A DNA stretch of 64,000 nt from Halobacterium hubeiense (GCF_001488575.1 NZ_LN831302.1:1488001-1552000); one strand, 5' to 3'; positions 37,064 to 45,799 are shown, counted from the stretch's first letter. Notes: generated by a model from the letters alone, not told the origin. Made by a program: numbers and translations.

Positions 37064-39157
37064 GTGATTCAGTGGGAGGAAACCGGAACCGGAGTGGCTG
37101 CCGCCGACGCGGCCGGCAACGAGGTGACGGTTCGCGCCCCCGACTGGAAGCGCGTCCGCAGGGGGCGGGCGCTCGGGTGGCCAGCGGACGCCACGGCGGC
37201 CGGCGTCGCCACCGAACTCTCCGTGCCAGCCAGCGACGCGTCGGTGGTCGCGGGCGGCGCGCGCACCCCGCTGGCGACCGGCGAACGCCGCCGCCTCGCC
37301 GTCGGAGAGTACGTCCTCGAAGCCGGCGGCGCGCTCGACGTCCGCGTCGGCTTCGACGGCCCCGCGGTCGTGGAGCGCGGCGACCGGGTTACCGTCACCT
37401 TCGACGCGCCGACGGACGTCGCAATCGGCTTCCGCAGCGACGTCCGCGCACCCGCTGAAACAATCACCATCCCGAAGACGCTTGACGGCGTCGCGACCGC
37501 GGTGACCCACGCCGCGGCCGCCCATCGCACGACCACGCCCGACAGGTCGGCGCGACACCAGCGTTCTCACCCGCCGCAGTTCGCGTTCGGGGACGCGGTG
37601 GACGTGCCCGAGGCGGTCGCCGCGGAGACGCCCGAGACGGGCGTCGAACTCCGGCTCCCGCGCTCGCTTGCGGACCTGTTCGTCGCGGCGCCGCTGGCGT
37701 ACTACCTCGGCGCCGAGGTCACCGTCGAAGCCGGCGTGACGCCGCGGCTGCGCGCGTCCGACGCGGACGTGAACTACGCGTTCGACTCGCTGACCGTGGA
37801 CGTGCCGGAGTTGCTGGCGCGCGTCTTCTGGCTGGACTGTCTGGTCCGCACGGCCGTCCCGCCGGAGCACCGGCGCGCCGTGCCCGCCCGCGAGCCCGGG
37901 GACGTGACGCTCGCCGAGCACGACCTGCTGGACGTCCTCGACGTGGACCCGGTCGCGGCCTACGACGCGACGCCCGCCGACCGGCTCGCGACGTACCTCG
38001 ACGCGCCGTTCGAGCGCGTCGCCGACGACCTCCCGGAGTGGCACCTCTCGATGCACGTCGCGCCCAGCCTCGACCACGTCGAGACGCTGCCGTTCCTCCT
38101 CGACCGGCTGGCGCTCGTCTACCCGCCCGAGACCGCCACCCTAGAGAGCGAGGAGCTACTGGAGCGCACGCTCGACGACTTCTACCGCGGGCCGCCCGGC
38201 CCCGTCGCCAGCGTCGAGATGCTGAAACCGAAGCTCCGGGACGGCCGCTGGCAGGGCTGGCTCGCGGAGGGAACGCCCATCGACGTGTTCAAGAGCCAGC
38301 CCGCGGCCTACCGCAACCACCTCGACTACCGGCGCGAGCACACCGAGGAGCTGTCGGTGGCGGTGGTGCTCAACGACCGCAGCATGACCGGCGAGCACGA
38401 GGCGGTCGCGGACGTCTACGAGGCCCACGCCGAGTCGCTGCCGATGGACGTCTCCTTCTTCGAGGACCTCACCCGCGAGGAGCTGGCGAACGTGCTCGGC
38501 GAGCACTACGAATTTCTCCACTACATCGGCCACTGTGAGGTCGAGGGCCTGCGCTGCGCGGACGGCAATCTCGCCGTCGAGGACGTCCCGGAGACGAACG
38601 TCGAGACGTTCTTCCTGAACGCCTGCGGCTCCTACTACGAGGGCGTGGACCTGGTGGAGCGCGGGAGCGTCGCGGGCGCGGTGACGCTGCGGAAGGTGCT
38701 GGACGAGCAGGCCGCGAAGGTCGGCATCGCGTTCGCGGAGCTGCTCGTCCACGGCTTCCCCATCGAGACGGCGCTCCGGCTGGCGCGGCGCCGCATCCGG
38801 ATGGGGAAAGACTACGCGGTGGTCGGGGACGGGATGCAGACGCTCTCCCGGACGGACGGCGACGGCGCGCGCGTCGCACACGTCGAGCGCGACGGCGACG
38901 GGACCTGCGAGGTGACCTACGAGTACGTCGCCGCCGACAGCCACGGTTGCTGGTACGACGTCGACGCGGCCGCGTCGAAGCCGCGGCTCTGCGGGAACCC
39001 CACGGAGTTCGAGGTTCCCGCACCAGAGCTGGCGGACCTGCTGGCGGACGCCGACCACCCGGTCGTCGTCGACGGGGAGTTCTACTGGTCCGACGAGGCC
39101 GCCACGCTGCTTCGGCCGAGCGTCCGGGACGCGAAAACGGGCGAAAGCCGCCGCTAG
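37064..39157 (+). CDS. CHAT-domain caspase-like protein
   Basis: A 697-residue protein. The C-terminal part has the CHAT (caspase-HetF) dyad: His490 in HYIGHCEVEG and Cys521 in FFLNACGSYYEGVDL. These motifs are spaced as in CHAT peptidases. A later region FAELLVHGFPIETALRLARRRIRMGKDYAVVGDG completes the fold. The N-terminal 400 residues include beta-rich segments (about 1-130) and helices. There is no signal peptide. AAATATAAG at about 37030-37038 is a TATA box 28-34 nt upstream of GTG 37064, so the mRNA is probably leaderless with a GTG start. The role is unknown; relatives act as immune effector proteases. Confidence 0.8.
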   Translation: MIQWEETGTGVAAADAAGNEVTVRAPDWKRVRRGRALGWPADATAAGVATELSVPASDASVVAGGARTPLATGERRRLAVGEYVLEAGGALDVRVGFDGPAVVERGDRVTVTFDAPTDVAIGFRSDVRAPAETITIPKTLDGVATAVTHAAAAHRTTTPDRSARHQRSHPPQFAFGDAVDVPEAVAAETPETGVELRLPRSLADLFVAAPLAYYLGAEVTVEAGVTPRLRASDADVNYAFDSLTVDVPELLARVFWLDCLVRTAVPPEHRRAVPAREPGDVTLAEHDLLDVLDVDPVAAYDATPADRLATYLDAPFERVADDLPEWHLSMHVAPSLDHVETLPFLLDRLALVYPPETATLESEELLERTLDDFYRGPPGPVASVEMLKPKLRDGRWQGWLAEGTPIDVFKSQPAAYRNHLDYRREHTEELSVAVVLNDRSMTGEHEAVADVYEAHAESLPMDVSFFEDLTREELANVLGEHYEFLHYIGHCEVEGLRCADGNLAVEDVPETNVETFFLNACGSYYEGVDLVERGSVAGAVTLRKVLDEQAAKVGIAFAELLVHGFPIETALRLARRRIRMGKDYAVVGDGMQTLSRTDGDGARVAHVERDGDGTCEVTYEYVAADSHGCWYDVDAAASKPRLCGNPTEFEVPAPELADLLADADHPVVVDGEFYWSDEAATLLRPSVRDAKTGESRR

Positions 39158-39173
39158 CGCTCGATTATCGCGG

Positions 39174-39207
39174 TTTTACTGGTCTCACGTCCGGTAAAAT
39201 TAAATAC
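39174..39207 (+). promoter_or_regulatory. Inverted repeat and TATA box of the TbsP gene
   Basis: TTTTACTGG at 39174-39182 and CCGGTAAAA at 39191-39199 form a 9-bp inverted repeat (8/9) with an 8-nt spacer. It abuts ATTAAATAC (39199-39207), a strong TATA box about 30 nt before the gene start. The arrangement suggests a repressor operator, perhaps autoregulation. Confidence 0.55.
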
Positions 39208-39232
39208 GTCGTGACCCTATACGCACCCAGAG

Positions 39233-40051
39233 ATGTCACAGAATCTACTGGGGACCAGCGTGGACGCCGTCGTCCGCACCGTCCTCGACGCCGAGCCCGG
39301 CGAGCTGTTCGTCGTGAACCCCGCCGGCGAGACCGTCGAGGAACTCGTCGACGCCGCCAACGCCCACGAGGGGGAGCTCCCGTCCATCCGCCTGCTCGGC
39401 GACGAGCGCACGCTGAAGGACGTGACCGACGACTTCATCGTCGCGAGCAACGCCGCGAACCTCGTCGAAGCCGGCGACCTCGAGCTTCGCGTCTTCGACG
39501 GCGACGCGCGGAGTTCGATGCTCGTCACCGAGGACCGCACGGTCGCGCTCGTCGGCGTCGGGGGGCTCGTCGGCGGCCTCACCACCGACGACGCCGAGTT
39601 CACCGAGACCGCCTACGACGCCGTCGCCGACGACTGGGACGACGCCGAGGCGTTCACGCTCCGCACGCCCGCCATCGACCGCGTCCGGCAGACGCTCGAC
39701 GAGGACATCAGTCCCGACGTCGAGGCCGACTTCGATGCGGTGCTGGCGTCCATGGAGACCGCCCGCGGCGACGGCGACGGCCTCGACGAGGTCACCGTCA
39801 GCCTGCTGGTCGCCGCGAAGAACCGCGAACTGCTCTACGACATCAGCAAGTGGGGCGAGGACGTCGGCATCGCGTCGAAGGCGACGTTCTCCCGCACGAA
39901 GACGAAGCTCGAAGACCTCGGGCTCATCGACACCGAGAAGGTCCCCATCGACGTCGGCCGGCCGCGGCTCCGCCTCAAGCTCGCCGACGACCGCCTCGAG
40001 GACGCGCCGCCCGCCGAACTGGCGAACGTCGCCCAGTCGGTCCTCACGTAA
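39233..40051 (+). CDS. tbsP: TbsP-like haloarchaeal transcriptional regulator
   Basis: A 272-residue protein recognised as the haloarchaeal TbsP / DUF5821 family. An N-terminal alpha/beta domain (about 1-120) precedes a C-terminal winged-helix region with the highly conserved DEVTVSLLVAAKNRELLYDISKWGEDVGIASKATFSRTKT stretch (about 182-222). In Haloferax TbsP acts with TrmB on central carbon metabolism genes. The same targets here are inference. It has its own strong promoter with an inverted repeat. The YcaO gene follows 72 bp downstream on the same strand. Confidence 0.8.
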   Translation: MSQNLLGTSVDAVVRTVLDAEPGELFVVNPAGETVEELVDAANAHEGELPSIRLLGDERTLKDVTDDFIVASNAANLVEAGDLELRVFDGDARSSMLVTEDRTVALVGVGGLVGGLTTDDAEFTETAYDAVADDWDDAEAFTLRTPAIDRVRQTLDEDISPDVEADFDAVLASMETARGDGDGLDEVTVSLLVAAKNRELLYDISKWGEDVGIASKATFSRTKTKLEDLGLIDTEKVPIDVGRPRLRLKLADDRLEDAPPAELANVAQSVLT

Positions 40052-40103
40052 GCCCTCCGCCGAATCCCGTACTGTTTTCCCCGCGTCGCCCCACCCCGTA
40101 GCT

Positions 40104-40127
40104 ATGCCACTGGAGGAGTCGCCGTGA
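40104..40127 (+). CDS. Seven-codon leader reading frame before the YcaO gene
   Basis: ATG CCA CTG GAG GAG TCG CCG TGA encodes MPLEESP. Its stop overlaps the YcaO GTG start (GTGA at 40124-40127). The GGAGGA inside it is the ribosome-binding site for the YcaO gene. A weak TATA-like TACTGTTTT lies about 30 nt before the ATG. It may be a translation-coupling leader; a functional peptide cannot be argued from sequence alone. Confidence 0.4.
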   Translation: MPLEESP

Positions 40128-41824
40128 CCGTCGCCGTCGTCGGCGACGGCCCGGCCGTCGAAGCCGTTCGGGACGCGCTCGCGGACGTGGACGCCGCCGT
40201 CGAAGCCGCGGCCGTCGCGGGCGTCGAGACCGCGGAGTTCGCCGTCGTCGTCGGCGTCGCCGGCTCCGGCGGGTTCGGCACCGCGAACGAGCACGCCCGA
40301 AGCGGGGACACGCCGCTGCTCACCGTCGAGGTGGGCGGGCTCGGCGGCCGCCCGCTGGCGGGCGTGGACGCCGGCGTCTCGCTGCTCGCGCCGGAGGGGC
40401 CGTGTTTCGAGTGTTTGGCGGCGCGCGTGACCGCGACGGGCCACGAACCGGCCGAATCGCCGAGCGCCGACCGGAGCGCGGTCCGGCTCGCGGGCGCGCA
40501 CGCCGGCCGCCTCGCAGTCGACGCCCTGCGCGGGAACGCCGCACCCGGAACTGTCGTCGAACTCCCGCACGCCGAGCGGACGCTCGCGCCCGTCCCGAAC
40601 TGCTCGTGCGCGGCCGACGGCCCGAGTAGCGATCTCCCGCTGGACGACGAGGACCGGTCGCTGGACGACGCGCTCGCGGCCGCGGAGCCGCTCGTGGACG
40701 ACCGCGTGGGCGTGCTGTCGGCGGTCGGCGAGCGCGAGTCGTTCCCCGCGCCGTACTACCTCGCGATGGGGACCGACACCACGGGGTTCAGCGACGCCGA
40801 AGCCTCGACGCAGGCCGCGGGCGTCGCCGCCGACTGGAACGCCGCCTACATGAAGGCCGTCGGCGAGGGCTTCGAGCGCTACGCCGCCGGCGTCTACCGC
40901 GAAGCCGACTTCGAGACTGCCTCGCCCGACCACGAAGACGCCGTCCCGCCCGAGCGCTTCGTCCGCCCCGAGAGCGCGGGCGGCGAGCCGGCCGAAACCG
41001 AGTGGATTCGTGGCGAACACCTCGACTCGGGCGAGTCGGCGCTGCTGCCCGCGGACCGCGTCGTCTTCCCGCCGTCCGAGAGCCGCCCGGGCACGATTAC
41101 GACCGGGCTCGGCCTCGGCAACTCGGGCGTCGGCGCGGCGCTGTCGGGTCTCTACGAGGCCGTCGAGCGCGACGCCACGATGCTGTCGTGGTACTCCACG
41201 TTCGACCCGCTCGGCCTCCAAGTGAACGACCCGGGCTTCGACGAGCTCGAACGCCGCGCGAGCGCCGAGAATCTGGACGTGACGGCGCTGCTGTGCACGC
41301 AGGACGTGGACGTGCCCGTGGTCGCGGTCGCGGTCCACCGCGACGAGTGGCCGCGGTTCGCGCTCGGGTCCGCCGCCGACCTCGACGCCGACGCTGCCGC
41401 CCGGGGCGCGCTCTGCGAAGCCCTCCAGAACTGGATGGAACTGCGCGCGATGGGGCCCGAGCAGGCCGCCGAGGAGGACGGCGCCATCGGCAAGTACGCG
41501 GACTTCCCGCGCGACGTCCGCGGCTTCGTGGACCCGGAGACGACCATCCCCGCCAGCGACGTCGGCCCCGACGACCCGCCGGCGGGCCGCGCCGAACTCG
41601 ACGCCGTCCTCGACGCGCTCGCAGACGCCGACCTCGACGCCTACGCCGCCCGCCTCACGACGCGCGACTTGGCGGACGCGGGCTTCGAGGCCGTGCGAGT
41701 GTTAGTGCCCGAGGCCCAGCCGCTGTTCGTCGACGAGGCGTTCTTCGGCGAGCGTGCGCGAGACGTTCCGCGAGAACTGGGCTTTCAGGCGCGGCTGGAC
41801 AAGCCGTTCCATCCCTTCCCCTGA
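40124..41824 (+). CDS. Fused ThiF-like/YcaO cyclodehydratase (TOMM C-D type)
   Basis: A 566-residue protein. The N-terminal ~190 residues are an ocin-ThiF-like partner domain with a zinc tetrathiolate: Cys94, Cys97, Cys160 and Cys162. The C-terminal YcaO domain (about 210-566) has the ATP/Mg segments GVAADWNAAYMKAVGEGFERYA and SGLYEAVERDATMLSWY, ending in a proline-rich tail PFHPFP. The family makes azolines or thioamides on peptides and proteins. No recognisable precursor peptide is adjacent, so the target may be encoded elsewhere or be a cellular protein. The GTG start has GGAGGA 6 bases upstream. Confidence 0.85.
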   Translation: MTVAVVGDGPAVEAVRDALADVDAAVEAAAVAGVETAEFAVVVGVAGSGGFGTANEHARSGDTPLLTVEVGGLGGRPLAGVDAGVSLLAPEGPCFECLAARVTATGHEPAESPSADRSAVRLAGAHAGRLAVDALRGNAAPGTVVELPHAERTLAPVPNCSCAADGPSSDLPLDDEDRSLDDALAAAEPLVDDRVGVLSAVGERESFPAPYYLAMGTDTTGFSDAEASTQAAGVAADWNAAYMKAVGEGFERYAAGVYREADFETASPDHEDAVPPERFVRPESAGGEPAETEWIRGEHLDSGESALLPADRVVFPPSESRPGTITTGLGLGNSGVGAALSGLYEAVERDATMLSWYSTFDPLGLQVNDPGFDELERRASAENLDVTALLCTQDVDVPVVAVAVHRDEWPRFALGSAADLDADAAARGALCEALQNWMELRAMGPEQAAEEDGAIGKYADFPRDVRGFVDPETTIPASDVGPDDPPAGRAELDAVLDALADADLDAYAARLTTRDLADAGFEAVRVLVPEAQPLFVDEAFFGERARDVPRELGFQARLDKPFHPFP

Positions 41825-42094
41825 GCGCTCGGTTGGGGAGTTCGTGCACACGACGGTATCTCAATCGGGGATTTCGAATGACGCAGGATTCGATTTCGAG
41901 AGGATATCGCTGTATTCTGTTGCGAACGCGCTTTTGAGAGCGTTCCGTAGATGGAAGACTTGGAATATTCATACAACTTCGGGGTTTGTGTCCAAATTCG
42001 GAAGCTGGTGTATTTGGAAGCGGAACCGCGTGGGATTTGGAATCAGTGAGGATATTAGGCTAAGCTATTTTGTAACAGAATACAAAGACTTTCT
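41825..42094. other. AT-rich spacer, no gene seen
   Basis: These 270 bases shift sharply from the GC-rich style of the chromosome to AT-rich sequence just after the YcaO stop and hold no convincing protein, tRNA or repeat. At the end CTATTTTG (42065-42072) is a TATA-like box about 25-30 nt before the next start codon. It is probably the left flank of an acquired islet. Confidence 0.5.
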
Positions 42095-43096
42095 ATGGTC
42101 AGAATTTCTCGGTCCTTTCGTGCCGTTGAATATGCTGAAGGAGTTTCAATTGCCGAATTTCAGGACTTCGAGCCGATTTCGAAGATACACTCCGTCGTCA
42201 ATCTAGACAAGGAAAAGAACGAGATGTTGGTTGCTCACCACGAGTATCCCGAGGATAGTCGGGACTTTCAATCCAGAACGTGGGCTTATGATGTCGTTCT
42301 CTCTGATTGGGAGGATATACTCGAGCTTTTGGACGTGTTGAAACGGTTTAAGAGTCTTCCTGATGACGTTGTTCTATCAAACGAATTCCCTGTTAAAGAA
42401 CTGAAGATTTCGGAAATGAAGCTTTACAACGAAGAGGCAGAGGGAAACTACGAGTCGCGAGAGGATACGTATGAAGATGTTTCCCTTTCATATAGATTAT
42501 CAGATTCAACCTTGGAGTTTTCTCCCCGACACGGGTCTGAACCCCAAACATTCCCTTGGATACCTGTTGGCGAAGAATATGCAAGGGAGGGTTTTTCTTC
42601 GAATTCTATTCACCTTAATCGTCTAATCGAGATGATTGATGATATCGAGGAGGGGATTCAACCAAGCGATTCGCCAGATCCTACTCTTGACGAGGAGACA
42701 CATTCACTGTTGAACAGTATTGGCTACGGTCATGAAATCATTCAACATTCACAAGATGGAGATATTTGCTTGGAGAAAGGACTGCACCAGTTGGCACTTA
42801 GTTCCTACATACACGCGATTGAGTGGACAATAATTGCATATCTCAAAACGGATGGATTAGATATCATTGAAAAAGAGAGGGAGGGGACCTACTACAATTT
42901 AGCTGGTGGGAGGAATAGTCTACTGGAAGAAGTAAACGAAAGAGCGAATTTAGACCAGAAAACAACGTCTCAGCTTCGAAGTTTTAATCGTGCAGAACGA
43001 CGGTGGATGGCACATCACAAATCAGGTGAGATTCTGCCCGAAGAGATCGAAGCAGTTAGAGCTCGCCTCAGGTCATTAATCGAGAAACTCTTCTAA
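42095..43096 (+). CDS. AT-rich orphan gene, C-terminal HEPN-like domain
   Basis: A 333-residue protein in a gene whose base composition (AT at third positions, Lys/Ile/Asn-rich) is unlike every neighbour, a sign of horizontal transfer. The N-terminal ~180 residues are not recognised. The C-terminal ~125 residues form helices ending with RAERRWMAHH, giving an R-x4-H motif (R302/H307 or R303/H308) typical of HEPN ribonucleases, preceded by a helix YIHAIEWTIIAYLKTDGLD like HEPN helix two. HEPN RNases act in toxin-antitoxin, CRISPR and abortive-infection systems. No partner antitoxin gene is adjacent. The assignment is by motif only. Confidence 0.5.
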   Translation: MVRISRSFRAVEYAEGVSIAEFQDFEPISKIHSVVNLDKEKNEMLVAHHEYPEDSRDFQSRTWAYDVVLSDWEDILELLDVLKRFKSLPDDVVLSNEFPVKELKISEMKLYNEEAEGNYESREDTYEDVSLSYRLSDSTLEFSPRHGSEPQTFPWIPVGEEYAREGFSSNSIHLNRLIEMIDDIEEGIQPSDSPDPTLDEETHSLLNSIGYGHEIIQHSQDGDICLEKGLHQLALSSYIHAIEWTIIAYLKTDGLDIIEKEREGTYYNLAGGRNSLLEEVNERANLDQKTTSQLRSFNRAERRWMAHHKSGEILPEEIEAVRARLRSLIEKLF

Positions 43097-43198
43097 ACCG
43101 GATCTTCTGATTTTAGCGTTTGAGTGGGTGCTAAATTCACTCCGCGAGCGTAGTGATCGCAGGCCGACGACCGAACGAAGCGTAGCGAAGTGAGGGAG

Positions 43199-43263
43199 GA
43201 GTGCTTTTTCCGCAAGTTTTTGCCGAGGGCGGCCTGCGGCCGCCCACAGCGCAAAAAGTGCGT
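43199..43263. terminator. Bidirectional terminator region
   Basis: Between convergent genes, a perfect 8-bp hairpin GGGCGGCC-TGC-GGCCGCCC (43227-43245) is flanked by T-runs in both directions: CTTTTTCC and GTTTTTGC on the plus strand, and CTTTTTGC on the minus strand right after the DUF63 stop. The upstream 43097-43198 holds no gene. Confidence 0.6.
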
Positions 43264-44400
43264 TTAGATGCCGAAAGTAGCCCGGAGCATGTCCCGGGAG
43301 CCCGGACCGAGGCCGACGGCGACGACGGCGACGAGCATGAGCGTGAAGTACCGCGGGGCTTCCTCGCGGAGTTCGGCGTTGAACAGCCAGAGGACGAACA
43401 GCGCGGCGGCGATTTTGAGGAGGAGGAACGGCCACGCGTCGCCGGTGTACTGGATGACGGAGGCAGGGAGGACGTTCTGGGTGATGTCGACGACGGCGGC
43501 GTTGACGGGGTGTTTGGGGACGAGGTCGCGCGGGAGGCCGAGTTCGGCGGCCCAGTCGAGGCCGATGACGTTTGCGACGCCGTCGACGGCGTGCGCCCAG
43601 AGGACGACCGCGCCGGCGAACTCGGTGCCGGAGGCGACGTCGGGGAGCGAGCGGCGGACGTAGTACCAGACGGCGGCCGTGATGACGGTGGCGAACAGGA
43701 GCGTGAGCACCGTGAACTGCGGGAGGAGGGAGACGTACTCCGTGGTCGCGGAGAGGTAGACGAGGAAGCCGACCGTCGCCACGAGGAGGGCGGTGCCGGC
43801 GCCCGCGAGCGGCCGGTAGTAGTCCTCGACGACGGTGGTGCGGCGCGCGAGGAACACGCAGGCGACCAGCGCCGCGAGCGTGATGACGAACATCACGAAG
43901 TAGATGACGGGGCTGATGATGAGCGTGTTCACGGGGAAGTTGAGGAACTGCTCGACGCCCGGGGCGGCCGCGGCGGCGTCGTTGGCGTCCTCGACGACGC
44001 GGAGCGCGCCGCCGAGCAGGACGAACGGGAACAGCGCGTACAGCAGGCGCAGGTCCTCGCCGACTTCGAGGTGGTCGAGGAGGAACGTGACGCCGACCAG
44101 GGAGACGAGCAGCGTGACCGCGTACCCGACCTCGGAGACGAGCGTGTAGCCGGGGTAGGCGACGGGTTCGGTCGCGGTCGCGCACGCCGTGGAGCTGTAG
44201 ACGTGCTGGACGGCGCCGCCGTTCCAGACCGCACACTGCGCACCGTTGGCGTCGGCGACGACCGGCCCCCAGAAGTAGTGCCAGACGAAGTCACCGTAGA
44301 CGGTGTCGGGGAACAGCAGCGACCCGCCGACGAGGGCGAGGACGGCGACGCCGACGACCGCGGTCCACGCGCGCTCGCGGTCAGTTTCGGGGAAGGTCAT
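43264..44400 (-). CDS. DUF63 family membrane protein
   Basis: A 378-residue polytopic protein with about nine helices, typical archaeal DUF63. DTVYGDFVWHYFWGPVVADA, HLEVGEDLRLLYALFPFVLLGGALRVVEDAND and WAHAVDGVANVIGLDWAAELGL are characteristic conserved loops. The function is unknown. It is the last gene of a minus-strand run (Lrp-type regulator, IMPase, globin), with 54 bp to the regulator gene, and ends against a strong hairpin with T-runs. Confidence 0.85.
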   Translation of the reverse strand: MTFPETDRERAWTAVVGVAVLALVGGSLLFPDTVYGDFVWHYFWGPVVADANGAQCAVWNGGAVQHVYSSTACATATEPVAYPGYTLVSEVGYAVTLLVSLVGVTFLLDHLEVGEDLRLLYALFPFVLLGGALRVVEDANDAAAAAPGVEQFLNFPVNTLIISPVIYFVMFVITLAALVACVFLARRTTVVEDYYRPLAGAGTALLVATVGFLVYLSATTEYVSLLPQFTVLTLLFATVITAAVWYYVRRSLPDVASGTEFAGAVVLWAHAVDGVANVIGLDWAAELGLPRDLVPKHPVNAAVVDITQNVLPASVIQYTGDAWPFLLLKIAAALFVLWLFNAELREEAPRYFTLMLVAVVAVGLGPGSRDMLRATFGI

Positions 44401-44454
44401 GTTCGGAGACGCGGCCGGTGGCTGTTTTATCGTTGTGGTCTGCGCCCGCGCCGG

Positions 44455-44904
44455 CTACAGCGGGAGTTCGTGGGACTCGTACTCGGTGGCGAGGACGACC
44501 ATCGTCTGCGAGCGCGCGAACCCGTCGACGTCCGCGATTTCCTCGAACATGAGCTCGCGGAGCGTGTCGGTGTCCTCGGCGTACACGCGCAGGATGATGT
44601 CCCACTCGCCGGTCGTGAGGTGGATCTCCTGGACGCCGTCGATGTCCGCGAGGCGGTCGAGGGCGTCCTGCTCGCGGCCCTGTTCGACGCGCAGGCCGAC
44701 GACCGCGGAGGTGCCGAACCCGGCGGCCTTCGGGTCGACGTCGGCGTGGTAGCCGCGGATGACGCCGGCTTCCTCCATGCGGTTGACGCGGTCGTGGACG
44801 GTCGCACTCGACATCTCGATTTCGCGGGCGATTTCGCTGAACGGCTTGCGGGCGTCCGCCTGGAGCGCCCGCAGAATCTCGCGGTCCGTCTCGTCTAACT
44901 CCAT
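44455..44904 (-). CDS. Lrp/AsnC-family transcriptional regulator
   Basis: A 149-residue feast/famine regulator. The N-terminal helix-turn-helix LDETDREILRALQADARKPFSEIAREIEMSSATVHDRVNRM is complete. The C-terminal RAM ligand-binding domain includes VGLRVEQGREQDALDRLADIDGVQEIHLTTGEWDIILRVYAED. ATG 44904 fits the family; an in-frame start nine codons upstream adds only low-complexity sequence. It may regulate the adjacent IMPase or metabolic genes elsewhere. Confidence 0.93.
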   Translation of the reverse strand: MELDETDREILRALQADARKPFSEIAREIEMSSATVHDRVNRMEEAGVIRGYHADVDPKAAGFGTSAVVGLRVEQGREQDALDRLADIDGVQEIHLTTGEWDIILRVYAEDTDTLRELMFEEIADVDGFARSQTMVVLATEYESHELPL

Positions 44905-44963
44905 ACGCGAACCGTCGGGAGAGGTCCCCAATACGCTTACTGCTCGCCCGAGATTCGCGACGG

Positions 44964-45752
44964 CTACCCCTGAATCTCCTGTGCCGCCTCCAGAACGACG
45001 TCGTGGGCTTCGCCGTTGGACGCGACGAGCCCCTCACAGCCGGGCTCCCAGCGGTCGCCGTGGACGTCGGTGACGACGCCGCCGGCCTGCCGGACGAGGT
45101 GGACGCCGGCGACGGAGTCCCACGCGTTCACGGTGACGTTCGTGAGCGCGCCCTCCAGTTGGCCGCTGGCGACCATCGAGAGCACGGCCTGCGCGCAGCC
45201 GTACCGCCGCAGGTCCGCGAACCGCGTGACGATGGCCTCGCAGGCGCGGGCGTACTCGTCGCGCGCGTCGAAGTCCCACCAGATGGTCGGCGCGACGGCG
45301 AACGTCTCCGGGTCGGTCTTCTCGCTGACCGTCACCGGCTCACCGTTGCGCGTCACGTCGTCGTCGCCGGCGAGGTACGTGTCGCCGAGTGCGGGAAGCA
45401 CGTTCGCGGCGGCGAGCGTCTCGCCGTCCTTCACCGCGGCGACGGAGGTCGCCCAAATCTGGGTGTCGCGCACGAAGTTGTTCGTGCCGTCGATGGGGTC
45501 GACGACCCACGCCGCGCCCGCGTCGGGGACCTCCTTCAGTTCGTCCTCCTCCTCGCCGACGATGGCGTCCTCGGGGTGGGTCTCCCGAATCACCTCGATG
45601 ACGCGGCGCTGGGCGTCCCGGTCGGCCTGCGTGACCACGTCCGTCTTCCCGGACTTCGTCTCCACGTCGATGCCCGTGCGGAACGCCTCGAAGGCGACTT
45701 CGCTGCCTGCGAGCGCGGCGCGCTCGGCGACGCTCGCGCGGTCCTCGTTCAT
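44964..45752 (-). CDS. Inositol-monophosphatase/fructose-bisphosphatase family phosphatase
   Basis: A 262-residue Mg2+-dependent phosphatase. Metal ligands are in VGEEEDEL, DPIDGTNNFV and AWDSVAGVHLVRQAGG. Archaeal members often hydrolyse both inositol monophosphate and fructose-1,6-bisphosphate, so either glycolytic/gluconeogenic or osmolyte roles are possible. The start at ATG 45752 (MNEDRASVAERAAL) was preferred to the in-frame ATG-less extension further upstream. It lies 47 bp after the globin gene. Confidence 0.88.
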   Translation of the reverse strand: MNEDRASVAERAALAGSEVAFEAFRTGIDVETKSGKTDVVTQADRDAQRRVIEVIRETHPEDAIVGEEEDELKEVPDAGAAWVVDPIDGTNNFVRDTQIWATSVAAVKDGETLAAANVLPALGDTYLAGDDDVTRNGEPVTVSEKTDPETFAVAPTIWWDFDARDEYARACEAIVTRFADLRRYGCAQAVLSMVASGQLEGALTNVTVNAWDSVAGVHLVRQAGGVVTDVHGDRWEPGCEGLVASNGEAHDVVLEAAQEIQG

Positions 45753-45799
45753 GCCCGGAGACGCGGCCCGCCGCCCCAAAGAGTCGTCGGTCCGAAACG

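Noticed and set aside
40104..40127. MPLEESP as a YcaO substrate peptide
   Set aside because: It has no Cys, Thr or repeated Ser for azoline formation beyond one Ser, and its bases double as the ribosome-binding site; a coupling leader is simpler.
39245..41338. 697-codon minus-strand frame under TbsP and YcaO
   Set aside because: It reads as Arg/Val/Gly-rich sequence with no domain, directly opposite two well-recognised genes.
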